This document shows positions 1 to 8,812 of a DNA stretch of 64,000 nt, one piece after another. The position numbers were made by a program, and so were the translations under genes. Each line of letters starts with the position of its first letter. Within the stretch, counting starts at the first letter, position 1. The notes below the pieces were generated by a model. That model had not been told where the DNA came from. It was given only the letters and a program-made list of their open reading frames with translations, and ran no database searches. This DNA comes from Rhodospirillales bacterium (GTDB lineage Bacteria > Pseudomonadota > Alphaproteobacteria > Rhodospirillales > Thalassospiraceae): NCBI GenBank assembly GCA_019634165.1, contig JAHQVT010000010.1, positions 558,001-622,000 on the forward strand, written 5' to 3'.

Positions 1-697
1 CGGCCACCACCACCGCATGAGCCAAGTAATAAGCCAGCGACACGCCAATAATCACTGCGGCCAGCATCATGATGAATTCGGCCTGAATCAGGAAATCTTC
101 CCTTTTCGAGACATTTTCCACCGTGTCGGCAGCATATTTTTCAAGCAGCAAAATCTCGTTGCGCAGATCAAGAACAATCGTGCGATGAATGCCTCGGACA
201 ATGTTTTCCTGACGCTGGGCATCGAGAAGATCATCATCATCAACCCGGCTTAGCAGCCGTTCAACACCCAAAGAAAACTGTGCCGCAACATCGGCAAATT
301 CGCGCATCCGCACATCAAGATCAAGCAACACCCCATTATCGAAATGTCGCGATGCCTTTGCCCGACCAAGAGCAGCAAAGGTAAAGGTTTTGCGAAATGC
401 CTGCTCAATCTGGGTTTGCTTGGCATTAATTTCGATTTCAATGCCATTTAAAAGCGGCGCATGCGCACCATCATTTTCGACAACCCGCATATAGCGATCA
501 AGAAGCGAGATCTGTTCAAGCTGACGCGCACGCACATCGGAAAGCGAATCCTTGACCGGGGTGACATAGCGCGACACCGCTTCAAGATCGCCATTAATGC
601 CAAGGGACTGGATCACAGAGAACCCGGTGGCCACAACAAGCCACACGACAAAAAATGCCGCGACACCCAGGAACTTCGCCCGAATGGTCCTTAGCAT
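1..697 (-). CDS. Membrane sensor protein, N-terminal part (gene continues beyond the window)
   Basis: An open frame enters from the left edge and starts at an ATG preceded by GGAGG and GGGAAC. The 232 visible residues contain a first membrane helix (about residues 8-28), a mostly helical extracytoplasmic region of about 170 residues with many charged residues, and a second hydrophobic helix (about 207-232). This is the architecture of one-subunit sensors such as chemoreceptors, histidine kinases, diguanylate cyclases or adenylate cyclases, whose HAMP and output domains would follow the second helix. That part lies outside the window, so the output function cannot be named. It is separated by about 350 bp from the next gene on the same strand. 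Confidence 0.7.
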   Translation of the reverse strand, partial: MLRTIRAKFLGVAAFFVVWLVVATGFSVIQSLGINGDLEAVSRYVTPVKDSLSDVRARQLEQISLLDRYMRVVENDGAHAPLLNGIEIEINAKQTQIEQAFRKTFTFAALGRAKASRHFDNGVLLDLDVRMREFADVAAQFSLGVERLLSRVDDDDLLDAQRQENIVRGIHRTIVLDLRNEILLLEKYAADTVENVSKREDFLIQAEFIMMLAAVIIGVSLAYYLAHAVVVA

Positions 698-1045
698 GTC
701 GTTCCCGATCCTCCGATTATGTAACGATGCGTTTGTTGGCATATCGGGACGAAATAGGCATTCGACAACCCGGTTTATGCGCTGCAACTGTTTAAAAATG
801 CTACCTGATCACCGATCAACGGTCAAAAAGCAATCATGATCCGGCACAGGAATAATTTTTTGCTGAACGGCTTTGTGCGATCCATCGGTGAATATTATCG
901 ACACCCGCGAAGGCATTAAATCACACAACAGCATAGGATATCTCCGTCTCAAGAAGACAATGCTGAAAGCCTGATAAGGCAAAACCCCGCATAATGTTGC
1001 GGGGTTTTACAAGACGGTTGATGCGATTGCCTGTGTGCAGATAAA
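698..1045. other. Intergenic region between the sensor gene and the ABC ATPase gene
   Basis: No open frame here looks like a protein. The right part carries a terminator hairpin (981-1008) for the ABC ATPase gene. The left part should hold the promoter of the sensor gene on the minus strand, but I could not pick out a convincing -35/-10 pair. Confidence 0.5.
981..1008 (-). terminator. Bidirectional rho-independent terminator after the ABC ATPase gene
   Basis: A perfect 10-bp stem (AAAACCCCGC with GCGGGGTTTT) closes an 8-base loop. It lies about 38 bases past the ABC ATPase stop codon. The A and T tails make it usable on both strands. Confidence 0.75.
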
Positions 1046-2008
1046 TCAGGCCGCCTGACCCGCACGCAGTTTATTATTGTCACGCGTCAGCATCAGGAAG
1101 ATGTCTTCAAGGTCGCCCTCTTCGGTCGAAAGATCCTTGATCGCAAGACCACAGCCGTGGATTGCCTCAAGAATTTCGGTCATCTGGGTGTTGCTGGGAC
1201 GGTAATGAAGGGCAATCTGGTTTTCAGATTTAAGCTCCGCCCCCCATGGCGCCAATGCATCGGGAACCGCATTCAGTTCATTATTCACCGTCAGAATCAG
1301 CGTTTTGTGATCAATCCGACGCAACAGACTGCGTTTATCTTCATGGGCAATGACTTTGCCCTGATTGATAATCGCGATTTCGTCACAGAGTTCTTCGGCT
1401 TCTTCAAGATAATGCGTGGTCAAAACGATGGTTACACCCGCCGCATTCAATTCTTTGACATAGGCCCAAAGCTGCTGACGCAATTCAATATCGACACCAG
1501 CCGTCGGTTCATCCAGAACCAAAACCGGTGGGGTATGCACCATCGCCTTACCAACCAAAAGACGGCGACGCATCCCACCCGAAAGCGATCGGGAATACGA
1601 GTCTGCCTTGTCAGCCAGGCCCAAAGCAGCAAGAATCTCGTCCGTGCGACGTTCCGGTTTAGGCACACCATAAAGGCCAGCTTGTAATTCCATCACCTGA
1701 CGCGGGGTGAAAAATGCATCAAGGTTTAATTCTTGTGGCACGATCCCGATTGCACTGCGCGCAGAGCGCATTTGCGCTTCGATGTCATAGCCCCAGATTT
1801 TTGCCGAACCGTCTGTTTTGGTAACAAGGCCAGCCAAGATATTGATAAATGTAGATTTTCCAGCACCGTTTGGCCCAAGAAGGGCAAAAAACGAACCGCG
1901 TGGGATTTTCAGTGAGACGTTATCAAGGGCAAGTTTTTCGCCATTTGATCCCTTATAGACCTTTGTCAGCCCTTCGACTTCGATGGCATAGTCGGGCATT
2001 GCAGTCAT
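1046..2008 (-). CDS. ABC transporter ATP-binding protein, YadG-like (ABC-2 exporter type)
   Basis: The 320-residue protein is a single ABC ATPase domain followed by a C-terminal extension of about 90 residues. It has a Walker A (GPNGAGKST, about residue 45), a signature LSGGMRRR (about 144), a Walker B with catalytic glutamate (VLVLDEPTAG, about 164) and an H-loop TTHYLEEAE. This set is typical of ATPases that pair with ABC-2 type permeases, such as E. coli YadG. No permease gene is next to it, so the partner must be encoded elsewhere and the cargo is unknown. It probably acts at the inner membrane, and a terminator follows the gene. Confidence 0.85.
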   Translation of the reverse strand: MTAMPDYAIEVEGLTKVYKGSNGEKLALDNVSLKIPRGSFFALLGPNGAGKSTFINILAGLVTKTDGSAKIWGYDIEAQMRSARSAIGIVPQELNLDAFFTPRQVMELQAGLYGVPKPERRTDEILAALGLADKADSYSRSLSGGMRRRLLVGKAMVHTPPVLVLDEPTAGVDIELRQQLWAYVKELNAAGVTIVLTTHYLEEAEELCDEIAIINQGKVIAHEDKRSLLRRIDHKTLILTVNNELNAVPDALAPWGAELKSENQIALHYRPSNTQMTEILEAIHGCGLAIKDLSTEEGDLEDIFLMLTRDNNKLRAGQAA

Positions 2009-2203
2009 CTGTTAGTGATCTCCACTCTTTTCCGCGTCGCTCGTTTGCGCTAAGACCTAGGAGCGCCATGAGCATGCGGAAGTATTGATTGAATATGCGC
2101 AATCGGTATCATTCCCGGGAAACCGGGGTCAATGCTAACCACATCGCGTGGCCAATCCCGATGGTCACACATGCCTTAAACCGGCAAACTTGGAACTGGA
2201 TAT

Positions 2204-2383
2204 ATGAAGATCACCGAAGAAATCAAAGTCAGCACCTTAAATGTTGCCTGTGACGGCGGTAAAGGTCACCTTGGCCACCCGACTGTTTACCTCAGTCTTG
2301 AGGATAAGGGCGAGGTGGTCTGCCCATACTGCTCAAAAAAATATATCTTCGACAAATCCCTGGCCGATCAGGCAGCCCACTGA
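2204..2383 (+). CDS. Small zinc-finger protein, zf-CHCC family
   Basis: This short gene encodes 59 residues. Visible metal ligands are Cys16, His22 or His25, and the pair Cys40 and Cys43 in VVCPYCSKKY, with a GHPTVYL segment between them. That spacing matches the zf-CHCC family, which includes the zinc-binding domain of mitochondrial complex I accessory subunit NDUFS6; free-standing copies are common in alphaproteobacteria. The bacterial function is not established. It is divergent from the ABC ATPase gene and ends about 90 bp before the methyltransferase gene. The start ATG follows GGAACTGGATAT, a moderate ribosome-binding site. Confidence 0.8.
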   Translation: MKITEEIKVSTLNVACDGGKGHLGHPTVYLSLEDKGEVVCPYCSKKYIFDKSLADQAAH

Positions 2384-2473
2384 CCAAATATCGTCAAATA
2401 TCTGCTGTATCAGGGACAAATAAGTTTTGTCCGACAATGAAAAGCTTTCTCCAAATTCGTTCGGGTAGTCAAC

Positions 2474-3184
2474 GTGCGGTCTCTTTTTTCGAGCAATAGA
2501 ATCAACAAGTTTCTGATCAACAGAGCTTTGATAAATCGTACGGTACTTGATGGTGTCTCTATTGATCTGACGGATAAGCAGATCACCAAAGAGATTAGAA
2601 GGCATATTGCCAAGGGTACATATGAGATTGAAGAACGGTCGCTGTTGAAGAAGTACCTACAACCGGCGGATCGGGTTCTCGAACTTGGGGCTGGCATGGG
2701 ATTGGTAACGGCGGTCTGTGCAAAAAACGCCGCGAAGACCATTAGTATTGAAGCCAACCCGAGCCTGATTGAGCTGGTTCAGTCAAACTTGGATTTCAAC
2801 GGTCTATCCGCAACGGTTATTCACGGGATTGCAAGTACCAAGGATGGTGTTTCTGATTTCCATGTAGCACCACAATTCTGGTCTTCGTCAACGATTGACC
2901 GCGGAAACTCTAAAAAGATCTCAATCCCGAGTATCGACGTAAACAGAATCATTCGAGAAAATGACGTCAACGTCCTTGTACTTGACATTGAGGGAGGAGA
3001 AGATGAGCTCCTGCGGAACTCAGACCTGTCCAAAATCGAGAAAATCTGCGTCGAAATCCACCCGGGAGTCCTCGGGACGATTTCTGCATCAGAACTTGTT
3101 GGCTACATAATTGCGCAAGGTTACACGCTTGATTTCAATAAGTTCGATCAGGTTTTCTTCTTCTCACGACCTACCGTTGCATAA
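2474..3184 (+). CDS. FkbM-family SAM-dependent methyltransferase
   Basis: The 236-residue product carries a Rossmann methyltransferase core: the SAM-binding glycine loop DRVLELGAGMG (about residues 67-77), an acidic residue ending the next strand (SIEANPSL) and the FkbM-typical VLDIEGGEDELL motif (about 165-176). FkbM enzymes O-methylate sugars, polyketides or glycans; the substrate here cannot be told. The gene starts at GTG with a poor ribosome-binding site. Base composition is visibly lower in GC than its neighbours: two 60-base lines counted by hand gave 42% and 47%, against 57% for a line inside trpB. It sits directly in front of trpB, where related genomes often have trpF, which suggests acquisition. 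Identification is good; role unknown. Confidence 0.8.
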   Translation: MRSLFSSNRINKFLINRALINRTVLDGVSIDLTDKQITKEIRRHIAKGTYEIEERSLLKKYLQPADRVLELGAGMGLVTAVCAKNAAKTISIEANPSLIELVQSNLDFNGLSATVIHGIASTKDGVSDFHVAPQFWSSSTIDRGNSKKISIPSIDVNRIIRENDVNVLVLDIEGGEDELLRNSDLSKIEKICVEIHPGVLGTISASELVGYIIAQGYTLDFNKFDQVFFFSRPTVA

Positions 3185-3219
3185 TCGGAAACCCCATTTT
3201 CTATCTTTAGGATCGCGAC

Positions 3220-4431
3220 ATGTCTAAGCCCAACAGCTATCGTACTCTTCCAGACCCGGATGGGCATTTTGGTAATTTTGGCGGACGCTTTGTCGCCGAA
3301 ACCTTGATGCCGCTGATCTTAGAGCTGGAACAGGCATACAAAGACGCCAAAAGTGACCCCGCGTTTAAAAAAGAGATGGATTACTATCTCAAACATTACG
3401 TTGGCCGCGCGAATCCGCTGTATTTTGCCGAACGCCTGACCGATCATCTTGGCGGTGCAAAGATCTATTTTAAGCGCGAAGACCTGAACCACACGGGTGC
3501 GCATAAGATCAATAACTGCATCGGCCAGATTTTGCTGGCCAAGCGCATGGGAAAAACCCGCATCATTGCCGAAACCGGTGCTGGTCAGCATGGTGTTGCC
3601 ACCGCAACGGTCTGTGCGCGTTTTGGCCTGCCTTGCACGGTTTACATGGGTGCGAAAGACATTGAACGTCAATCGCCCAACGTATTTCGCATGAAGCTTC
3701 TGGGCGCTGAAGTCAAACCGGTGGTTTCAGGTTCGCGTTCGCTGAAAGATGCGATGAACGAAGCGCTGCGCGACTGGGTTACCAATGTCGAAGACACGTT
3801 TTACATCATCGGGACGGCAGCGGGGCCGCACCCCTATCCGGAACTGGTCCGTGATTTCCAATCCGTGATCGGCATTGAAGCCCGCGAGCAAATCCTTGAA
3901 GCCGAAGGCCGCCTGCCAGATCAAATAATTGCCGCTGTTGGTGGTGGATCGAACGCCATTGGCCTGTTCCACCCGTTCCTTGATGACAAGGAAGTCGAAG
4001 TGGTTGGGGTCGAGGCCGCAGGCCATGGCATCCATACCGGCAAACATGCCGCCAGCCTGTCGGCGGGCAAACCGGGCGTTTTGCATGGCAACCGCACATA
4101 TCTTTTGATGGATGATGATGGGCAGATCAAAGAGGCCGACTCGATTTCGGCCGGTCTGGATTATCCCGGCATTGGTCCGGAACATAGCTGGCTGAAAGAT
4201 ATCGGGCGTGCCCGATATGAGCCAATTGGCGATCACGAAGCGCTTGATGCCTTTAAGATTTGCTCGGAGCTTGAAGGCATTATTCCGGCCTTGGAATGCA
4301 GCCATTCGATTGCCCAGATCATCAAAGAAGCCCCAAAAATGGGCAAGGACAAGATCATCCTTATGTGTCTGAGTGGCCGGGGTGACAAAGATATCTTTAC
4401 CGTTGCCGAAGCACTGGGAGTAGAATTGTGA
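3220..4431 (+). CDS. trpB: Tryptophan synthase beta chain
   Basis: TrpB condenses indole with L-serine to form tryptophan, using pyridoxal phosphate, as an alpha2-beta2 complex with TrpA in the cytoplasm. The 403-residue length is normal. The PLP lysine is Lys96 in [10 protein letters not shown]. The phosphate-binding glycine loop GGGSNAIG is near residue 240, and the C-terminal CLSGRGDKD motif is present. The ATG start has AGGATCG upstream. The stop codon overlaps the GTG start of trpA by four bases, so the two subunits are probably translationally coupled. No trp leader-peptide attenuator is visible just upstream, where the methyltransferase gene ends 35 bp away. Confidence 0.97.
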   Translation: MSKPNSYRTLPDPDGHFGNFGGRFVAETLMPLILELEQAYKDAKSDPAFKKEMDYYLKHYVGRANPLYFAERLTDHLGGAKIYFKREDLNHTGAHKINNCIGQILLAKRMGKTRIIAETGAGQHGVATATVCARFGLPCTVYMGAKDIERQSPNVFRMKLLGAEVKPVVSGSRSLKDAMNEALRDWVTNVEDTFYIIGTAAGPHPYPELVRDFQSVIGIEAREQILEAEGRLPDQIIAAVGGGSNAIGLFHPFLDDKEVEVVGVEAAGHGIHTGKHAASLSAGKPGVLHGNRTYLLMDDDGQIKEADSISAGLDYPGIGPEHSWLKDIGRARYEPIGDHEALDAFKICSELEGIIPALECSHSIAQIIKEAPKMGKDKIILMCLSGRGDKDIFTVAEALGVEL

Positions 4432-5276
4432 GCGAAGCTATCATCGGCGGCCAGGACCGCATCGCCAAACGTTTCGCCAAGCTCAAGGAAGAAGGCCGTG
4501 CCGGTCTTGTCACCTTTATCACCGCAGGTGACCCGGACCCGGAAACATCGTTTGAAATTCTGAAACAATTGCCAGAAGCCGGTGCCGATATCATCGAACT
4601 TGGCATGCCGTTTACCGACCCGATGGCCGATGGCCCCGCCATTCAAGAAGCATCAAACCGCGCATTGGCTGCGGGCATGCACATGCGCAAAACGCTGTCG
4701 CTGGTGCGTGGTTTCCGCGATCAGGATCATGAAACGCCGATCATTCTGATGGGTTATTACAACCCGATTTATATCTATGGCGTTGCTGAATTTCTTGAAG
4801 ATGCGCGCAATGCCGGGGTTGATGGCCTGATTGTTGTTGATCTGCCGCCAGAAGAAGATGACGAGCTGTGCGTGCCGACCGTGAAAAAGGGTCTTTCCTT
4901 TATCCGCCTGACCGCGCCGACATCCGATGATAAACGTCTGCCGAAACTTGTTCAGAATACTTCCGGATTTGTTTATTATGTGTCGGTTGCCGGGGTGACT
5001 GGTGCCGGTTCGGCAAGCAATGATCAGATTATCGAAGCAATGGCGCGCCTTCGCCGTCATACCGATCTGCCGATCGCAGTTGGTTTTGGTATCAAAAGCG
5101 CTGCTCAGGCTGCTGACGTTGCCAAACAGGCCGATGCGGCTGTTGTTGGTTCGGCAATTGTATCAAAAATTGCTGAAAGTCTTGACGAAAACGGCAAGGC
5201 CACCGATAAGACCGCCTCTATGGTTACCGGCCTTGTCCGCGAACTTGCAAATGGGGTCCGAAACGCGCGCAAATAG
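4428..5276 (+). CDS. trpA: Tryptophan synthase alpha chain
   Basis: TrpA cleaves indole-3-glycerol phosphate to indole and glyceraldehyde 3-phosphate and channels indole to TrpB. The 282-residue protein has the TIM-barrel motifs of the family: catalytic Glu57 in ELGMPF, the active-site aspartate in [10 protein letters not shown] (Asp68), a [11 protein letters not shown] strand and the phosphate-binding VGFGIKS and VVGSAIV segments. It starts with GTG inside the trpB stop codon. The next gene is accD, a neighbour shared by many proteobacteria. Confidence 0.97.
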   Translation: MSEAIIGGQDRIAKRFAKLKEEGRAGLVTFITAGDPDPETSFEILKQLPEAGADIIELGMPFTDPMADGPAIQEASNRALAAGMHMRKTLSLVRGFRDQDHETPIILMGYYNPIYIYGVAEFLEDARNAGVDGLIVVDLPPEEDDELCVPTVKKGLSFIRLTAPTSDDKRLPKLVQNTSGFVYYVSVAGVTGAGSASNDQIIEAMARLRRHTDLPIAVGFGIKSAAQAADVAKQADAAVVGSAIVSKIAESLDENGKATDKTASMVTGLVRELANGVRNARK

Positions 5277-5334
5277 GCTGCGCTGCGTTTGTAAAAGAAC
5301 CGATATAGACAGAACCTAAGGATCAGTATCCGAT

Positions 5335-6270
5335 ATGTCGTGGCTGACTGAATTCGTCCGTCCAAAGATTCAAAAACTTGTTCAGCGTACAGATGTGCCC
5401 GAGAACCTCTGGCATAAATGTAAATCGTGCGAACAGATGATCTTTCACCGTGATCTGGCAAAGAACAATCATGTTTGCCAGCATTGTGGTCATCACATGC
5501 GGATTTCCGCTAAGGACCGTCTTGAGCTCTTGTTTGATGGTGGTAAATACCAGACCATCGAACTGCCGAATGTTCCGGTCGATCCACTGAAATTCCGTGA
5601 TCAGAAAAAATATACCGAACGCCTTAAAACGGCGCAGGCTAAAGCAACCTTTAAGGATGCGCTGGCTGTTGCCCATGGCGAGGTTGGCGGTCATCCGACC
5701 GTGATTGCCGTATTTGACTTCTCCTTTATGGGCGGATCAATGGGCATCGCAGTTGGTGAAGGCATTGTTGCGGCTGCTGAATTGGCATGTGTTCAGGACG
5801 CGGCCCTGATCGTTGTTCCGGCATCGGGCGGTGCGCGTATGCAAGAAGGCATTCTTAGCCTGATGCAGATGGCCCGTACCACGGCAGCGATCGAAAAGGT
5901 CAAGGAACAGGGTCTGCCCTATTTCGTGCTTCTGACCGATCCGACAACTGGCGGTGTTTCGGCATCCTTTGCCATGTTGGGTGATATTCAGATTGCAGAA
6001 CCGGGCGCACAGATCGGCTTTGCCGGACGTCGCGTGATCGAAAGCACGATCCGCGAAAAGCTGCCTGATGACTTCCAAACCGCCGAATACCTGCTTGAGC
6101 ACGGTATGGTCGATATGGTTGTCCCACGCAACGAGCTTAATGCGACCTTTGGTCGTCTGATCGACATGACCCGCCGCACCAAACCGGGCGCGGCCGTGGT
6201 TCCGATCAAGGATGCCAAAGCCAAAGCTGACAAGCCTGCCAAAGCAAAAAACCTGACGACGGATAAGTAA
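5335..6270 (+). CDS. accD: Acetyl-CoA carboxylase carboxyltransferase subunit beta
   Basis: AccD forms the carboxyltransferase of acetyl-CoA carboxylase with AccA and makes malonyl-CoA for fatty acid synthesis. The 311-residue protein starts with a four-cysteine zinc ribbon (CKSC and CQHC, about residues 27-49). The crotonase-like carboxyltransferase core follows, with GGSMG, the oxyanion-forming SGGARMQEG and a PTTGGVSASFA segment. The C-terminus is a short alanine/lysine-rich tail. AAGGA lies 12 bases before the ATG. folC follows after one base, so the two are surely cotranscribed. Confidence 0.97.
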   Translation: MSWLTEFVRPKIQKLVQRTDVPENLWHKCKSCEQMIFHRDLAKNNHVCQHCGHHMRISAKDRLELLFDGGKYQTIELPNVPVDPLKFRDQKKYTERLKTAQAKATFKDALAVAHGEVGGHPTVIAVFDFSFMGGSMGIAVGEGIVAAAELACVQDAALIVVPASGGARMQEGILSLMQMARTTAAIEKVKEQGLPYFVLLTDPTTGGVSASFAMLGDIQIAEPGAQIGFAGRRVIESTIREKLPDDFQTAEYLLEHGMVDMVVPRNELNATFGRLIDMTRRTKPGAAVVPIKDAKAKADKPAKAKNLTTDK

Positions 6271-6271
6271 C

Positions 6272-7561
6272 TTGGCCCGCAGCGACGCGATTCTTGCTCG
6301 TCTTGGCAAGCTGCACCCCAAAGTTATCGACCTTTCGCTTGGGCGGATTACCCGGCTTTTAGAAAAGCTTGGTAATCCGCATCTTGCCCTGCCGCCGGTC
6401 ATTCATCTGGCTGGCACCAATGGCAAAGGCTCTACCCAGGCCTATCTGCGTGCCATCTATGAGGCCGCCGGATTACGGGTTCATTGTTCGACATCCCCCC
6501 ATCTTGTGCGCTTTCACGAACGCATTACCCTTGCTGGTGAAATGATTTCTGAACACGCCCTGTGTGAACTTCTTGAAGAAGTTGAGGCGGTCAATGGCAA
6601 CGAACCCATAACGTTTTTCGAGATCACCCAAGCTTCGGCCTTTCTGGCCTTTGCGCGCATTCCTGCCGACGTCTTAATCCTTGAAACCGGGCTTGGTGGG
6701 CGTGCGGATGCATCGAACGTTATTGATCAGCCTGCGGCAACCGTTATTACGCCAATTTCACTGGATCATCAGGGGTTCCTTGGCGATACCATCGCCAAAA
6801 TCGCCTTTGAGAAGGCCGGCATCATGAAGCCGGGTGTGACAAGCATCTTAGCCCCCCAAACGCTTGATGCCTTCAATAGCTTGGTTACACATGCCAACAC
6901 CATCAATGCGCCCGTTTTCAATGACTTTGACGTCATCGAGGAACGCGAAGACGGCTTTGTCATGCGGGTCGGCAAAGAAACCCTTACTCTGCCCCATCCC
7001 GCTCTTCCGGGGCGGCATCAATATGTGAATGCCGCAACCGCCATTGCCACCGTCCGCAAGGCACAAATTCAGGGCTGTGATGGCAAAGATGTCAATATCC
7101 TTGCCCGTGGCCTCCAAAATGCAACATGGCCTGCACGGCTCCAAAAACTGACCTCAGGCCCGCTGTGTGAGGCGCTGCCTACGAAATGTGAGTTGATTTT
7201 GGATGGTGGCCATAATATCGCCGCGGCCGAAGCCATTTCTGATTGGTTATCGCATCAGAGCGATGGCGATACGCTTGTGTTGATGGGCATGCTTGATAAT
7301 CGCGATGCAAAGGCGTTTCTCAAACCGCTAGCATCGCATATCGCGGCCTTTGCCGGTGTTCCAATTCCCGGCGAACATCAGGCGCATAAACCTGAAACCC
7401 TGCGTGATGCCGCTTTGGCCTGCGATATTTCCCCGTCATATGCCTGTGATGATCTTCAACAGGCGATAAACAGCCTGCTTTCCAGTTATCCGAACCCGAA
7501 ACAGGTACTGATCCTTGGATCACTATACCTGGCGGGTTTGGTTCTGGAAAACCACGCCTAG
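6272..7561 (+). CDS. folC: Folylpolyglutamate synthase / dihydrofolate synthase
   Basis: FolC adds glutamate to dihydropteroate and extends the polyglutamate tail of folates. The 429-residue product has the Mur-ligase-type P-loop LAGTNGKGS (residues 46-54), the second ATP-site segment ETGLGGRADASN and LDHQGFLGDT, and the C-terminal ligase domain beginning around LDGGHN. It starts at a TTG one base after the accD stop, with GGATAAG from the end of accD as ribosome-binding site, so translation is probably coupled. No terminator is obvious in the AT-rich 170 bp that follow. Confidence 0.95.
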   Translation: MARSDAILARLGKLHPKVIDLSLGRITRLLEKLGNPHLALPPVIHLAGTNGKGSTQAYLRAIYEAAGLRVHCSTSPHLVRFHERITLAGEMISEHALCELLEEVEAVNGNEPITFFEITQASAFLAFARIPADVLILETGLGGRADASNVIDQPAATVITPISLDHQGFLGDTIAKIAFEKAGIMKPGVTSILAPQTLDAFNSLVTHANTINAPVFNDFDVIEEREDGFVMRVGKETLTLPHPALPGRHQYVNAATAIATVRKAQIQGCDGKDVNILARGLQNATWPARLQKLTSGPLCEALPTKCELILDGGHNIAAAEAISDWLSHQSDGDTLVLMGMLDNRDAKAFLKPLASHIAAFAGVPIPGEHQAHKPETLRDAALACDISPSYACDDLQQAINSLLSSYPNPKQVLILGSLYLAGLVLENHA

Positions 7562-7734
7562 GTTCGGAATAGCGGCGCGCATTAAGATCGCAGATTAAAA
7601 ACCGCCTATATCCTCATGACATTCAACAATATTTATATTATAAATAATTTAATTACATTAAATATCAATTACTTACGATACATTTTCCAATGCATCAGTT
7701 AAGTAAACAATATCTAATATGCTGTGATACTGGT

Positions 7735-8511
7735 TTAAATATCTGGAAGTTTAACTTTGCCTTTGCCGCTGCCATTCCTGCTTGATGGGGTGTCATTCCC
7801 ATCCGTGCTGCGCAGGCGCAGATTTCCAGACTGATGTGTCTTCCGGCGTTCACTTTTTACGCCAAGCGGCAAACCATTGCGGCTATTGGGTGTTTCATCG
7901 CCGTCGACTTTACCGAAATCACCGTTTTTAGCATTATCGCGCTTTACCTTTTGTCCGGTAACCCACGTATATCCAATAACATACAGCAAAAATCCACCGA
8001 CCCCGATAGTCAGGGTCAGGAACTGCAGAACCGGAATGAAACTGCCGAAAATTTGCCCGCCACCATAGATCATGAAGATGCAAAGGGCCGCGACTGGTGC
8101 GAGGGCAAGAAAGAAGATGCCGCGCACCTTATGGCGGATCGGCCGATAATGCATCAGCATCGCATAAAACAGATACATTAGCGCGAGAAACACGACGAGT
8201 TTGATCAACAGAACAAAGTGATCAACATTTGCAAGGCTTTGATTTCGCTCATAAACCCCAAAGACCTTAAACAAGCCGTGAATAAGCAGGCCAAAGCTGC
8301 CAAAGGTCAGAACAAAGCGCAGCCATGCAGTGACGCTAAACAGTCGGCGCCATCCTTTGCCATTCGTGTTTGAACCACCACGGCCTGATTTCTTGTCCTT
8401 GCGCTTCCGGCTTGCGAGTTTCATATCGTCAGAAAGCTCACGTACCGGGCCTGCAGTTTCTATGCCGATGCCCTTTGGGCTAAATTCCGGCTTGCTTGAT
8501 TTCCGGGCCAC
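7735..8511 (-). CDS. Hypothetical four-helix membrane protein with basic tails
   Basis: I do not recognise this 258-residue protein. The first 58 residues are polar and rich in lysine, arginine and serine. Four hydrophobic segments follow (about 61-84, 98-118, 127-148 and 155-178) with short loops. The last 75 residues are polar, basic and apparently disordered. The tail holds two near-copies of a ten-residue element, GDETPNSRNG and GNDTPSSRNG. Both tails probably face the cytoplasm. The GTG start is preceded by GGGAG. It is divergent from polA and convergent with folC, so nothing nearby indicates a role. Confidence 0.65.
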   Translation of the reverse strand: MARKSSKPEFSPKGIGIETAGPVRELSDDMKLASRKRKDKKSGRGGSNTNGKGWRRLFSVTAWLRFVLTFGSFGLLIHGLFKVFGVYERNQSLANVDHFVLLIKLVVFLALMYLFYAMLMHYRPIRHKVRGIFFLALAPVAALCIFMIYGGGQIFGSFIPVLQFLTLTIGVGGFLLYVIGYTWVTGQKVKRDNAKNGDFGKVDGDETPNSRNGLPLGVKSERRKTHQSGNLRLRSTDGNDTPSSRNGSGKGKVKLPDI

Positions 8512-8812
8512 GAACCGGATCTCCCATGTCCCTTGGGATTAATTTATCAACCCAACATAGCAATCCCGAAGCAGACTGATAAGCACAAACAGATCATCCC
8601 ATAGAAATCTTCAGAATTCCGATACTTAGCAATTTCATTCCGGTATCGAAATTTATTTGCCTCAGGGAAGAATATCCTGTTTTTTCCAGACCGTTTTTGT
8701 CAGGAGACCCGCCTTGTTTTTGGCGTTTCCAGACAGCCTGTACTCGACTTACCCGCCTGAATCAGGCATTCTGCCGCCCAACATATTCCTCGAACATAAG
8801 AGCACGAAACGC
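8512..8812. other. Divergent intergenic region between the membrane protein gene and polA
   Basis: This 300-bp interval should hold the promoters of both flanking genes. An in-frame extension of polA upstream of the chosen ATG stays open through 8657, but those codons do not resemble the conserved start of PolA, so I treat them as leader. No hairpin or clear operator was seen. Confidence 0.4.

Noticed and set aside
17..839. Plus-strand frames at the left edge that could be small proteins
   Set aside because: They lie antisense to, or just upstream of, the minus-strand sensor gene, which has a continuous frame, a ribosome-binding site and two membrane helices.
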